Origin: Paenibacillus radicibacter | Lineage (GTDB): Bacteria > Bacillota > Bacilli > Paenibacillales > NBRC-103111 | Length of the DNA stretch: 64,000 nucleotides | Assembly: GCF_024721995.1 (NCBI RefSeq) | Contig: NZ_JANQBC010000004.1 | Span: 293,295 to 357,294 of the forward strand | Reading direction: 5' to 3' | Shown here: positions 1-18,338 of the stretch, piece by piece | Layout: each line of letters begins with the position of its first letter | Numbering within the stretch: the first letter of the stretch is position 1 | Notes under the pieces: model-generated | Told to the model about the DNA's origin: nothing | What the model saw: only the letters and a program-made list of their open reading frames with translations | Databases searched by the model: none | Program-made: the position numbers and the translations under genes

Positions 1-9441
<9,441 letters not shown>

Positions 9442-9477
9442 TACGTCTACCTCCTCTTGTTCTACCCGAAGGAAAGT

Positions 9478-10515
9478 TTAGGAAGACAGCACCTTACGAA
9501 TAATATCCAGTGCTAGATCAATATCTTCCGAACCTATCCCTGAATGAGTAACCGCACGTATACGCCCATGACCTAACTCAGCTACTTGTAGACCCTGTGC
9601 TTGCACAGCTTCTACGAATGTTTCCCACGTATAATTCGGATGCTCAATTCGGAAGAAGACAATATTCGTCTCTACCTCTTCTAGATTCATTACAATCCCT
9701 TCAATCCCAGCAAGTCCTTGGGCTAGACGTTTCGCATTCGCATGGTCGTCCGCCAAGCGATCCACCATCTGTTGAAGGGCAACGAGCCCAGCTGCAGCAA
9801 TAATTCCAGCTTGACGCATACCACCTCCGAGCATTTTACGAAGCCGATAGACGCTTTGGATAAACGTATGCGTCCCCGCTACTATGGAACCAATCGGGGC
9901 AGATAAACCTTTAGACAAGCAGAATTGCACCGAATCGGCATATTGTGCGATTTCCGAAGGTGCCACTTGAAGGGCCACTGCGGCATTGAACAGACGAGCA
10001 CCGTCCATGTGCACAGGTACTCCTCTGGTAGCAGCAAACCGCTGTACTTCTACCAGATAAGACAAAGGCAGTACGCGTCCACCCATTCGGTTGTGTGGGT
10101 TTTCCAGGCAGATAAGCGCTGGCAATGCAAACTGTGGGTCAGATGGATCTAGTGGAAATGCACTTTCCAAATCTTCTATGGCAAGCCTGCCATCAGGGAG
10201 TGTAGGAATCTGCTCGTACATAATTCCTCCACATACCGTAGCTCCAGCTGCTTCATAAATATAAATGTCGGTCTCATTGCCGACGATCACTTTCGATCCA
10301 CGCGGACAATGCGCCATGATTGAGGTGAGATTCGCCATCGTCCCGCTTGGCATCAAGATCGCTGCTTCTTTTCCTAACATACGAGCTGCTTCTTCCTCCA
10401 ATTGCTTAACAGTCGGATCTTCGCCGTACACATCATCTCCAAGGACAGCCTGCTGAATAGCCTCCATCATCTGACTTGTTGGCAATGTAAACGTGTCACT
10501 TCGCAGTTCTATCAT
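9478..10515 (-). CDS. Low-specificity L-threonine aldolase family enzyme
   Basis: 345-residue PLP enzyme of fold type I. It opens with IELRSDTFTLP and GDDVYGEDPT, typical of LtaE, contains HMDGARLFNA, and has the PLP-binding lysine in FCLSKGLSAPIGS. The family cleaves threonine or allo-threonine to glycine and acetaldehyde, or runs in reverse to make beta-hydroxy-alpha-amino acids. Its place inside the PKS/NRPS operon (36 bases before the transacylase gene) suggests it supplies or removes a building block, possibly a beta-hydroxy amino acid; this is inference. ATG 10515 has AGGAGTG upstream. The length is normal and the active-site region is intact. Confidence 0.88.
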   Translation of the reverse strand: MIELRSDTFTLPTSQMMEAIQQAVLGDDVYGEDPTVKQLEEEAARMLGKEAAILMPSGTMANLTSIMAHCPRGSKVIVGNETDIYIYEAAGATVCGGIMYEQIPTLPDGRLAIEDLESAFPLDPSDPQFALPALICLENPHNRMGGRVLPLSYLVEVQRFAATRGVPVHMDGARLFNAAVALQVAPSEIAQYADSVQFCLSKGLSAPIGSIVAGTHTFIQSVYRLRKMLGGGMRQAGIIAAAGLVALQQMVDRLADDHANAKRLAQGLAGIEGIVMNLEEVETNIVFFRIEHPNYTWETFVEAVQAQGLQVAELGHGRIRAVTHSGIGSEDIDLALDIIRKVLSS

Positions 10516-10540
10516 CTCAATTTCACTCCTATTTGGTGGC

Positions 10541-11770
10541 TTAAATATGGACTTGCAACTCCAACAATTGCTCCACTTCTTTCAAGCGTCTCACGGTCTC
10601 CTCATAAGTAGGACCCGTTACAATTACATGCCCAAGACGATGGGAGAAATTTTGCGGAAGCTGCACGGATTGCCCTACACGTGCTTTTACAGCAAGCTCC
10701 TTGAACCCTGGTATACGACGTACTTCCTCTAACCCGGATACATCCGTTAAAGTCCCATTCTCCTTAGCGATCAAGAAGTGAATCCCTGCATGATCCTTCC
10801 GCTCAATCTCGTCCAAAACAGGGGCAACTCCTAACGCACATAACAATTGCTGCTCCAAGAGATCGATGCCTGTTGCGTGACGAACCAGTTCAGGTATCAT
10901 GCCACCTGCAAGCCTTGCATTAATCTCAATTAATACACATCGTTCTCCTGTCCACTTCACTTCTGTATGGGATGCCCCGTATTGATAGCCTACGGTTTGG
11001 AGTGCACAATTTACTGTATCTATGATTTCTTGTTCGATAAATGGGGGCAGTTTAGCTGAGAATAGATGCCCAGACTCTACAAAGTATGGGAACCCCGTCA
11101 CCCGCTTTTCAGTTATACCTAGACAAGTTGATTCTCCTTGCCAGGTAAACATCTCAACGCTATATTCATGACCTTCCACATATTGTTCCAGCAGAACCGT
11201 ATGAGCCGTCTCTTGACCACGTGCATTCGTTTGATTCGCTAAGATTTGCACCGTCAGCTCTTCAACTTCAGACCAAGTGGTGCATAGACGTACATGATTC
11301 GATCCACTATCATCTGCAGGTTTTACTACACAAGGTAATGGAAAAGAAGCATCGATCTCTACAAGTTGATTAGCCGAAGTTATCACTTGAAATTGTGGTT
11401 GTCCTACTTTCCCCCCATGCAACACTTCCCTTAGTCGCGCCTTATTACGGCATACCGCAATCGTCTCTCGCGTGTTACTTCGAAGTCCAAGCTGCTCCGC
11501 AATCTGTGCCGTAGCTTCCAAATAATAATCACTTGTCGTCATCACACCAGAAACAAGTGCAGGGTTCTCTTCTTCCACACACATCGCGATACTTTCTACT
11601 GCATTGGTATCTGCTACAATGACTCGACAATTCATCTCCGTTAAACCTGCATAAGTGCTTGGATTGCGTGTAATAAAGACGGGTTCATAACCAAGGCTAA
11701 CCGCCTTACGAATGGCTAACATTCCTGTGCCTGTCGTATTGGCTTCAATGAACAATATTTTTTTCTTCAT
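10541..11770 (-). CDS. ATP-grasp ligase, L-amino-acid-ligase-like
   Basis: 409 residues with the ATP-grasp architecture. An N-terminal Rossmann-like part (KILFIEANTTGTGM) is followed by the ATP-binding lobe (PCVVKPADDSGSNHV) and the metal-binding EINARLAGGMIP near residue 290. The family forms amide or thioester bonds through an acyl-phosphate; BacD-type members join free amino acids. The substrate cannot be read from the sequence. It overlaps the upstream PLP enzyme by 26 bases and sits 25 bases before the aldolase, so it belongs to the operon. Likely roles (inferred) are making an amide-linked building block from the amino acid produced by its two upstream neighbours, or tailoring the peptide. 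Confidence 0.86.
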   Translation of the reverse strand: MKKKILFIEANTTGTGMLAIRKAVSLGYEPVFITRNPSTYAGLTEMNCRVIVADTNAVESIAMCVEEENPALVSGVMTTSDYYLEATAQIAEQLGLRSNTRETIAVCRNKARLREVLHGGKVGQPQFQVITSANQLVEIDASFPLPCVVKPADDSGSNHVRLCTTWSEVEELTVQILANQTNARGQETAHTVLLEQYVEGHEYSVEMFTWQGESTCLGITEKRVTGFPYFVESGHLFSAKLPPFIEQEIIDTVNCALQTVGYQYGASHTEVKWTGERCVLIEINARLAGGMIPELVRHATGIDLLEQQLLCALGVAPVLDEIERKDHAGIHFLIAKENGTLTDVSGLEEVRRIPGFKELAVKARVGQSVQLPQNFSHRLGHVIVTGPTYEETVRRLKEVEQLLELQVHI

Positions 11771-12797
11771 GTGAATACAACCCCATTAGTTTGGCATAAG
11801 ACCACGCAGACACCACCGAGCTGACATGCACACAACTAGGTCGCTCAGGAATCCATAAGTTCGAAATTTGCTTCTCTTCATGGTAGTTCTCGTTAAATAT
11901 GGTATCGGTATATCGATCTCCGCGATCCGGTAAGATCGCAACAATATTGCAATCCGACTTCGCTTGACTCGCTAACCAATTCGCAACAATATAGACCGAC
12001 CCGGAACTATTACCTGCAAAAATATGCTCTTCTTGTGCCAATTTGATTGTGCCAGCAAATGCTTCTTCATCATTTAACCAGTGCACTTCATCGATCACAC
12101 TGAAATCAACATTCGGTGCAATTAAGCTGTTACCAAGTCCTCCTTGCAGACGTCCTGGACGATCAGGTTGCCCAAAGATGACACTACCAGTCGCATCTAC
12201 GGCTACGACCTGCATATGGGGGTTTGATCGCTTTAATGATCGAGCTGTTCCAGATATAGATCCTCCACTGCCTACCGATGCGACAAGTATATCTACCCGC
12301 CCAATATCATTCATTAGCTCATCTGCTAGCTGTTGATAGGCATAGGGATTGTCTGGATTCTCATACTGCCTTGGCCAGAACGCATCCGGATGCTGCTGCA
12401 TCAATTCATCTAATCGCTCAAGACGAGAGCCTTGCCATCCTTGTTTGCTCATCTTCGAAACAATATGTACTTCGCATCCTAGAGACACTAGCTTCGCTTT
12501 CGTAATCGGGTCAATTCGAGGATCCGTTACAATATGTACAGGATGACCAAGCTGCCTACCTACCAGTGCAACACCGCATGCCATTGTCCCTGAAGAGCTC
12601 TCAATAATCGGCGCTCCCTCTTTCAACTCACCTGATAACTTTGCCGAGAGGATCGATTGTCTGGCTACTCGATCTTTCATTCCGAATGGGTTCATTAACT
12701 CTAACTTCGCAAATACCGATCCTACTGCTTGATCATTAAGACGAAGCTTTACCAGCGGTGTATTGCCAATAACATCGACCATGTTAGTAAATAGCAT
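11745..12797 (-). CDS. PLP-dependent beta-substitution enzyme, SbnA/cysteine-synthase-like
   Basis: 350-residue fold-type II PLP enzyme. IGNTPLVKL, the PLP lysine in NPFGMKDR, the ESSSGTMA loop and the glycine-rich GSGGSISG phosphate cup are all present. ESSSG, instead of the EPTSGNTG of true cysteine synthases, is closer to SbnA-type enzymes, which use O-phosphoserine and an amino-acid amine to start 2,3-diaminopropionate synthesis (family knowledge). The second SbnB-type enzyme is absent here and a lyase of the argininosuccinate family lies immediately upstream instead. Its ATG follows directly on the lyase stop codon. A true sulfur-assimilation role is unlikely given the operon. Confidence 0.85.
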   Translation of the reverse strand: MLFTNMVDVIGNTPLVKLRLNDQAVGSVFAKLELMNPFGMKDRVARQSILSAKLSGELKEGAPIIESSSGTMACGVALVGRQLGHPVHIVTDPRIDPITKAKLVSLGCEVHIVSKMSKQGWQGSRLERLDELMQQHPDAFWPRQYENPDNPYAYQQLADELMNDIGRVDILVASVGSGGSISGTARSLKRSNPHMQVVAVDATGSVIFGQPDRPGRLQGGLGNSLIAPNVDFSVIDEVHWLNDEEAFAGTIKLAQEEHIFAGNSSGSVYIVANWLASQAKSDCNIVAILPDRGDRYTDTIFNENYHEEKQISNLWIPERPSCVHVSSVVSAWSYAKLMGLYSHEEKNIVH

Positions 12798-14324
12798 TTA
12801 TAACCCCACTCCCTTACCCGTGATTGCATGTAATTCACCAAGTAAACGTTGACGCTTTGCATCTGCTGCATGTAACTGCACCTGAAGCTCATTCACCTCT
12901 TGTTCGAGTTCATAACCACGTACTTGCTGATGAAGTAGCAGCTTATGTACTTGCTCAGGATGAGTTGAACCTGAGGACTGTTTCGCATATAAGTTTTGAT
13001 GTACATCAAAGGCACTCCTGATCATTTCCTCTGCATTGGAAAGTATGAAACCCTCCTCTTTGCATAATTGAAGTAATAAATAGGCATCCTCTTGGCTTGG
13101 AAGCAGCCCCCTTGCCGTCACATTTCGGATATACTGACCTACAATAACTTGGGATTTACGGTACGGAATACCGATATCCATTGTTAAACGATTAGCAAGT
13201 GTAAATCCGCCGAAGTAATCTCGCTTACATATAGCTAACATGCGTTCCTCATGAAAACTTAGATGATCTACAACTGTTGTAAGCAGACGTAGGAGTGATT
13301 GTGTTGTTTGAAGTAATACTAAGAAATGTGTACTTGCTTCTTTTGAAGTTTCCACCAAATTGGTAAATGCGGTGTTTCGCTGTCCAAGCACCATATCGAT
13401 ATGAAAAGCAGACAAATGCGCGCTTTTCCCACGGATTCTTTCTAAAATTGGGAAGTTCTTCTTCTGCGGCATGGCTGAAGATATTCCTGACAATTGATCC
13501 GGAAGATCAATCAGACACATTTCACTGCTCCCCCATTGAATGAGATCTGTTACAAATCTGGAGACCAATACCGATAATAAGGAAAGTTCAGCGGATATTC
13601 GAAGCAGCCACTCTCGCGAAGCGACCGCTGCAAGTGCACTTGCACGAGGCTGATGAAATCCTAATAATGAAGCAAGTCGGTCTCGATCCCAAGCAAGCTC
13701 CACACCTGCCATCGCGCCTGATCCAAGTGGACATTGATTGATCTCCTGATAGACTTGAATCCATTGTTGCAGATGGTGCAGAAGTTCTTCGTTAATTGTT
13801 GCTAAATAGAAACCCGGAGTGATGACTTGGGCGGATTGGTAATGGGTATACCCAGGCATTGGGGTCTGTCGATATTGCTCCGCTTTCTCAGCAACTGCTT
13901 CAATGAGTTGTTTCATGTACTTAATTGTTAATAACCATTGTGTTCGCCCGAACATCAGTTGGGCACAAGCCTGAATATCATTACGACTTCTATCCATATG
14001 CCAACAAGCAACGGGCTCTATGAGTGAAGACACAACTTTATGTTCAATTGCAAATGCGATGTCCGACATATTCTGCTTAAGATCAGGAACTAGCGTCTCA
14101 GAAGTAATCGACTGCAAGGCAAGTGCAATTTCATTTGCATCCTCACTCTCGATCCATCCCATTCTTACATACTCCAAGAGCATCACCTGTTCAATCTGAA
14201 TATACGCTGGCAGAAGGTTTTCCACTTCATACATGAATTGCGGCTCTAGAATCTCTTCATTCAAAAGCTGTGAAGGTGCTTCGACAATACGTCCTGTTAG
14301 TTTATTGCCCATCTCAGTGACCAC
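12798..14324 (-). CDS. Argininosuccinate lyase/fumarase superfamily enzyme
   Basis: 508 residues with the superfamily signatures: MDRSRNDIQA (as in argininosuccinate lyase), PGYTHYQSAQ (catalytic His loop) and SSAMPQKKNFPILERIRG (the mobile catalytic-serine loop). Family members eliminate fumarate from an N-substituted aspartate. No argG or other arginine gene is nearby, and the gene heads a PKS/NRPS operon, so a specialised substrate is more likely than argininosuccinate. It ends with about 60 predicted helical residues (VRGYELEQEVNELQ). The start is uncertain: GTG 14324, or the in-frame ATG at codon 5. Neither has a perfect ribosome site. Confidence 0.88.
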   Translation of the reverse strand: MVTEMGNKLTGRIVEAPSQLLNEEILEPQFMYEVENLLPAYIQIEQVMLLEYVRMGWIESEDANEIALALQSITSETLVPDLKQNMSDIAFAIEHKVVSSLIEPVACWHMDRSRNDIQACAQLMFGRTQWLLTIKYMKQLIEAVAEKAEQYRQTPMPGYTHYQSAQVITPGFYLATINEELLHHLQQWIQVYQEINQCPLGSGAMAGVELAWDRDRLASLLGFHQPRASALAAVASREWLLRISAELSLLSVLVSRFVTDLIQWGSSEMCLIDLPDQLSGISSAMPQKKNFPILERIRGKSAHLSAFHIDMVLGQRNTAFTNLVETSKEASTHFLVLLQTTQSLLRLLTTVVDHLSFHEERMLAICKRDYFGGFTLANRLTMDIGIPYRKSQVIVGQYIRNVTARGLLPSQEDAYLLLQLCKEEGFILSNAEEMIRSAFDVHQNLYAKQSSGSTHPEQVHKLLLHQQVRGYELEQEVNELQVQLHAADAKRQRLLGELHAITGKGVGL

Positions 14325-14419
14325 TTCGCTCTCTTTTCACCAAATGTATAAATTTCAATCATTTTCCACACACATATCACTATGATATAATTGACATAAT
14401 TAATCATCATCACATTTTA

Positions 14420-14437
14420 TTTGCATTTAATTGCAAA
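14420..14437. promoter_or_regulatory. Inverted repeat in the divergent control region
   Basis: TTTGCA-TTTAAT-TGCAAA is a perfect 6-bp inverted repeat. It lies in the 290-bp gap between the biosynthetic operon and the divergent response regulator, an expected place for an operator. No binding protein can be assigned from sequence alone. Confidence 0.45.
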
Positions 14438-14438
14438 G

Positions 14439-14459
14439 TTTTCTTCATATAGAAGAAAA
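14439..14459. promoter_or_regulatory. Second inverted repeat in the divergent control region
   Basis: TTTTCTTC-ATATA-GAAGAAAA is a perfect 8-bp inverted repeat, one base after the preceding repeat. It is not followed by a T-tract in either direction, so an operator is more likely than a terminator. Confidence 0.5.
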
Positions 14460-14614
14460 TGGGTGCAAAAAATCATAATAATTTGTATGATAGAAACGGA
14501 AAGATTAACGAATAGGAGTGATCTATTACCCTGCTGTCTACAAGACACACATCATTAAGAGAATGGAAGTGGAGATATGGAGCTAGGAAGGATGAGTATG
14601 GAGGACATACGTAT

Positions 14615-15265
14615 ATGAATGAGATGATAAAAACATTGATAGTCGATGACCATCCGCTGTTTGCTTATGCAATTAGGGAATTGCTGAACAAATTAGAAAG
14701 TGTTGAAGTGATCGGTATCGCAAATAATGGAGCAGAATGCATGATTGAACTTGCGAAGCATCAGCCCAATCTCATATTCCTTAACGACCAACTGCCCGAT
14801 CAACTTACGACTCAAGTCGCTGCCCAGATTAAGGAAGACTATCCAGACGTACATATTGTTATATTAACTAGCCGCGATATGACGGAAGATATGGAACAAT
14901 TAATAGAGTTAAAGATAAGTGGCATCCTCCCTAAAGACTCGAGTCTAAGAACGATCAGAACGATGGTGAACTGTATTCTAGATAATCACACCATGCTGCC
15001 GATCTCACTTTATCATCAAATTCATATAAATGGGTCTATCTCACAAGAGGAGTTAACCCCAGAAGAAGTTCGAATCATGAGCATGCTCGTTAAGGGCAGT
15101 ACACATCAACAAATAGCCGAACAGATCCATATGAGTAAACGTTCCGTGGATAACTATCTTAAGCGTATCTATAACAAATTGAATGTGAAATCACGTACAG
15201 AAGCGATGGAGAAATTTATTAAGAGTAAACATTACTCCCGCTATTTAAAAGCCTCCACAGAATAA
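14615..15265 (+). CDS. NarL/LuxR-family response regulator with atypical receiver
   Basis: 216 residues: an N-terminal receiver (VDDHP at residues 10-14) and a C-terminal LuxR-type helix-turn-helix (LTPEEVRIM ... HMSKRSVDNYLKRIYNKLNV), similar in pattern to ComA/DegU. The usual phospho-acceptor position (LxDxxLP) reads LNDQLPD, so Asn 57 occupies the expected Asp site with an Asp one residue later. The switch Thr/Ser (LTS) and Lys (LPKD) remain. No histidine kinase is adjacent. The divergent position suggests it controls the PKS/NRPS operon, probably without normal phosphorylation; both points are inferred. GGAGG lies about ten bases before the ATG. Confidence 0.9.
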   Translation: MNEMIKTLIVDDHPLFAYAIRELLNKLESVEVIGIANNGAECMIELAKHQPNLIFLNDQLPDQLTTQVAAQIKEDYPDVHIVILTSRDMTEDMEQLIELKISGILPKDSSLRTIRTMVNCILDNHTMLPISLYHQIHINGSISQEELTPEEVRIMSMLVKGSTHQQIAEQIHMSKRSVDNYLKRIYNKLNVKSRTEAMEKFIKSKHYSRYLKASTE

Positions 15266-15281
15266 ACTTAAGAATGAGAAT

Positions 15282-15313
15282 AAGCCTTGCACATCGCTGT
15301 GCAGGGCTTTTAC
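15282..15313 (+). terminator. Intrinsic terminator of the response regulator gene
   Basis: The stem pairs AAGCC-TTGCACA with TGTGCA-GGGCTT around a TCGC loop and is followed by TTTT. It starts 17 bases after the regulator stop. Confidence 0.8.
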
Positions 15314-15403
15314 GATTTACTCCAAGATGGACTAGCGCATATAATATGAGTTACATCGGTAATTATTGTTTTTTTCAGAAATTATAGATTAGGAGTTAAT
15401 CAC

Positions 15404-15958
15404 ATGAACAAAATCTTTCTAATATCAGGTAGTGCCGCAAATCCAGCCCATACAACAACATTAATCCACTATATTGCTCGTCAATTAGAGGAACATGAGT
15501 GTGAAGTAACAGTCTGGAACCTACAAGAGAAGCCACTTCCTTTCATCGACCCTGCATTCCACCACAACCCACAAGACCATACTGTACAGGTTGTTCGTGA
15601 GTTTGTGCAACTAGCAAGTGAAGCGAATGCATTCGTCATTGGCACGCCTAACTACCACAACTCCTACACTGGTATCGTGAAGAATTCCTTAGACCTTTTA
15701 AGCTTTGCTCAATTTAAAAATAAACCTGTCGGTCTCGTTGCAAATGGCGGCGGTATCCGCAGCACACAGCCAGTCGACCAACTACGTATCGTCATTCGCG
15801 GTGTGCTAGGGATTGCAATTCCAATGCAGGTTGTGGCATCTAATAGCGATTTTATCGAAGTACAGGATGGCTACGAGCTTCAAGATGAAGCAATCAAGTC
15901 CCGTGTCGCAATGTTTACAGAGCAGTTGGTTGATTTTACAGAGCGATTTAAGGATTAA
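15404..15958 (+). CDS. NADPH-dependent FMN reductase family protein
   Basis: 184-residue flavodoxin-like fold. IFLISGSAANPAHT is the FMN phosphate loop at the N-terminus and GTPNYHNSYTGIVKNSLD (about residues 84-101) is the signature of the NADPH-dependent FMN/azo-reductase family. The enzyme reduces free or bound flavin with NADPH in the cytoplasm; the physiological acceptor cannot be deduced. It is monocistronic, with its own terminator and an AGGAG site before the ATG. A link to the neighbouring biosynthetic operon is not indicated by the arrangement. Confidence 0.88.
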   Translation: MNKIFLISGSAANPAHTTTLIHYIARQLEEHECEVTVWNLQEKPLPFIDPAFHHNPQDHTVQVVREFVQLASEANAFVIGTPNYHNSYTGIVKNSLDLLSFAQFKNKPVGLVANGGGIRSTQPVDQLRIVIRGVLGIAIPMQVVASNSDFIEVQDGYELQDEAIKSRVAMFTEQLVDFTERFKD

Positions 15959-15970
15959 ATATCAAAAAGC

Positions 15971-16022
15971 AAAAAGAGCAGTCCTCCACTTTATGTTTCA
16001 AAGGGGTGGGCTGCTCTTTTTT
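15971..16022. terminator. Bidirectional terminator between the FMN reductase and DUF4179 genes
   Basis: AAAAAGAGCAG pairs with CTGCTCTTTTT, and CCACTTT/AAAGGGGTGG extends the stem, with a short loop near 15993. A-rich and T-rich flanks serve the two convergent genes. Confidence 0.82.
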
Positions 16023-16037
16023 AGTAATCATATGCGA

Positions 16038-17636
16038 TTAATTTAGCTTGATCTCGATTTGGTTGGTTGGGTCTTTGTAATAATAGAAACCTGGGTTCAG
16101 CTCCAATTTACTGTTTAAGTCTACATTCTTATAGCGTTCTACATTCTTTTTCACACGAGACGGACCACTCGGAACGTATTCTGGGTAAATATCTGTTCCA
16201 TTACTCCGCATCACAGATTGGCTGATACCAAGAAATTGAGGAGAGTCGGAGTCCGATTCAACGACTAGATCCTTACCCTCTAGGTAGTACGTGAACGGAA
16301 TATCCATACCGTCTAGTCGAATTTCCACATGTTGCTTATTAGTCGTTGGTTTATTGAGCACCATCCAATGTTTGGATGTGTCTCGCTTTGATACCGTCGC
16401 ATCTCCCAAGAGAAGCTTCATCGGCACCTTCGACCAATCTTTAAACCACTCCGGCGACTGGAATGCATACATCTCATCAAATTTGTCACCCTCCCCCATC
16501 TTCAAACCAAATGATCCCTTTACCTCTTGTTCTCCTATCATTAGACGTGCTGAGTTGTAAGATACCCTTCCATTCTTTGGAGCTACTAGGGATGGATCCT
16601 TTTGAATATCAATTCGAATTTCAAGAGGTGTAATTACAAGCTGATCTAGCTTCTGTCCCGTTTGCTCCTGTTCTGCTTTAGTAGTCACTAACTTACGTTT
16701 ATAGATCGCCTCGCTCGCTTTCTTACCATCTACCTTCAGATTAAAATTCCATTTACTCGGTATGACTTTTGTCTCTTCATTATATTTCAAATACAATCCA
16801 GCTTTATCCCACTCTTGTGCAGTTATATTGAAAATCTGTGAAACATACAATCCAGACTGATCATTCGGTAATACAGTGGTATTCGCGTTTATTTCTTTAC
16901 CATCACTCGTCTTGAGACCAAGGCGTAGGTAAGCATTGTTCAAGGTTGGAGCATCACCCTTTATCCGATAACGAACCTCTAATTGGTTATTTGACTCTAT
17001 CAATGACTCCACCTGGATACTTGGAGACATCTTCACCCCCGTATCGATTATATCGCCAGCTTTCACACCTGATTTCAAACTCACTTCTTTATTATTTATG
17101 AAAAAGAGTCCTTCCGCTTCAAGCGCGTAACTTTTCTTCTTATCCTTCAGTTCGTCCTTCATTTCATATATACCTAGCAGCTTGCCGCTAGCTTGATCAT
17201 ATTTCAAGTAACCATTTAGTTTCGTACTATTGCCTGACTCATCTTTCATCGTCATCTGTTTGATGCCAATGATGTCCGACTGATTAACACCTTCTGGCAA
17301 CTCAACGGATACCATCACTTTCATTTTCTCCCCATCGGTCACAACGCCATTAACCGTCATGGTCGCCCCTTCACTCTTCGCATGAAGATCATAACGCTGA
17401 CCAAATCCGTTATCTAACGCCGTAGTTACCGTTTTACCTCCCATCAAGCTATCCCAATTCAGAGCTACCCCTGCCACAGCAGCAGGTACAGCGACGATCA
17501 TACAGCAAGCAAATACGACAGCTGCGGGAACCAATTTTCTTTTTTGCATATTCGAATTCGACTCCTTCATCTCTAATTTACGCTTCGTAACTTCTTTCTC
17601 AATGGCATTCCACATTGCATCATAATCGGGCTTCAC
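16038..17636 (-). CDS. DUF4179 membrane protein, partner of ECF sigma factor 1
   Basis: 532 residues. The first about 35 are cytoplasmic and charged, followed by one membrane segment (VVFACCMIVAVPAAVAGVAL, about 37-56) and a long extracytoplasmic part typical of DUF4179/DUF5643 proteins. The gene overlaps the end of the ECF sigma gene by 17 bases, the usual arrangement for a sigma factor and its membrane-bound control protein. The role as anti-sigma or sensor is inferred from context; no zinc-finger (ZAS) HxxxCxxC motif is seen in the short cytoplasmic part. It is longer than the two other DUF4179-like proteins in this window (350 and 257 residues). Confidence 0.85.
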   Translation of the reverse strand: MKPDYDAMWNAIEKEVTKRKLEMKESNSNMQKRKLVPAAVVFACCMIVAVPAAVAGVALNWDSLMGGKTVTTALDNGFGQRYDLHAKSEGATMTVNGVVTDGEKMKVMVSVELPEGVNQSDIIGIKQMTMKDESGNSTKLNGYLKYDQASGKLLGIYEMKDELKDKKKSYALEAEGLFFINNKEVSLKSGVKAGDIIDTGVKMSPSIQVESLIESNNQLEVRYRIKGDAPTLNNAYLRLGLKTSDGKEINANTTVLPNDQSGLYVSQIFNITAQEWDKAGLYLKYNEETKVIPSKWNFNLKVDGKKASEAIYKRKLVTTKAEQEQTGQKLDQLVITPLEIRIDIQKDPSLVAPKNGRVSYNSARLMIGEQEVKGSFGLKMGEGDKFDEMYAFQSPEWFKDWSKVPMKLLLGDATVSKRDTSKHWMVLNKPTTNKQHVEIRLDGMDIPFTYYLEGKDLVVESDSDSPQFLGISQSVMRSNGTDIYPEYVPSGPSRVKKNVERYKNVDLNSKLELNPGFYYYKDPTNQIEIKLN

Positions 17637-18141
17637 TACTGGTCATCTCCTTTACTTGGGGTGTCGTGGCCATTTTCTGTAGGTTCTTCAGACCACGGTT
17701 TAATCGAGACTTCACCGTTCCTTCCGGAACCCCCATCGCACTTGCAATCTCTGGTACAGTCAGTTCGTTCACATACCGTAGAGTCACAACCATCCGCAGT
17801 TTATCTGGCAACCTGCTATATAACTCATAGAACTCCATCTTCATCTCTTGCTGATCATAACCTTCTTCAACTGGATTTGAGTTACGAGGACGGGATAGTA
17901 AGTATGTAAGTAGTTCTTTCGTCCATCCATTCTTGCGCCGCTTGAGCACACTGTTGCATTCATTCGTAGCAATTCGCAGCAGCCATGGTTTCAACTCTTG
18001 TATCTGTGATCGATTCGCTAGGATCGCTTTCACGAACACTTCTTGGCAAATATCTTCCGCATCCGCATGGCTACGCATCATGTAATAACACAGACGGTAC
18101 ACCTGCTCCTTATAGGTTTCGAACAGTTCGCGGTCACTCAC
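17620..18141 (-). CDS. ECF sigma factor 1 (RNA polymerase sigma-70 family)
   Basis: 173 residues with sigma region 2 (YYMMRSHADAEDICQEVFVKAI) and region 4 helix-turn-helix (LTVPEIASAMGVPEGTVKSRL). There is no region 3, as usual for the ECF group. It directs RNA polymerase to a dedicated promoter set, presumably under control of the overlapping DUF4179 protein. The start is set by GGAGGTGC upstream of 18141; the frame begins MSDRELFETYKEQ. Confidence 0.93.
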   Translation of the reverse strand: MSDRELFETYKEQVYRLCYYMMRSHADAEDICQEVFVKAILANRSQIQELKPWLLRIATNECNSVLKRRKNGWTKELLTYLLSRPRNSNPVEEGYDQQEMKMEFYELYSRLPDKLRMVVTLRYVNELTVPEIASAMGVPEGTVKSRLNRGLKNLQKMATTPQVKEMTSSEARL

Positions 18142-18300
18142 CCCATCAGCACCTCCTTTATCGTGGTCTCGATTGTATGACTAACAACGGGCTTGAATCG
18201 TTCCGTTCTTATTGGAATTTTTTTAAAATATTAAAATAATGATAAGCCTTATTGAGCAATCCCGTACAGGCTTTCATTCTTCGGGCAAAAAAACTTTTTA

Positions 18301-18338
18301 AATATTCATTGACAAGAATATTCTTAATAAGGTATATT
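18301..18338 (+). promoter_or_regulatory. SigA-type promoter with embedded operator for the DoxX gene
   Basis: TTGACA (18309-18314), an 18-bp spacer and TATATT (18333-18338). An inverted repeat AATATTC-N8-GAATATT (18301-18322) covers the -35 box. The same elements with the same spacing occur before the DHFR-like gene at 22831, so the two genes probably share a repressor. Confidence 0.72.

Noticed and set aside
12043..12546. Plus-strand open frames inside the SbnA-like and lyase genes
   Set aside because: They are antisense shadows with no ribosome sites; the minus-strand proteins have clear family motifs.
13400..13500. Idea that the lyase is simply housekeeping ArgH
   Set aside because: No arginine genes are adjacent and it is joined to a PKS/NRPS operon; kept only as an alternative.
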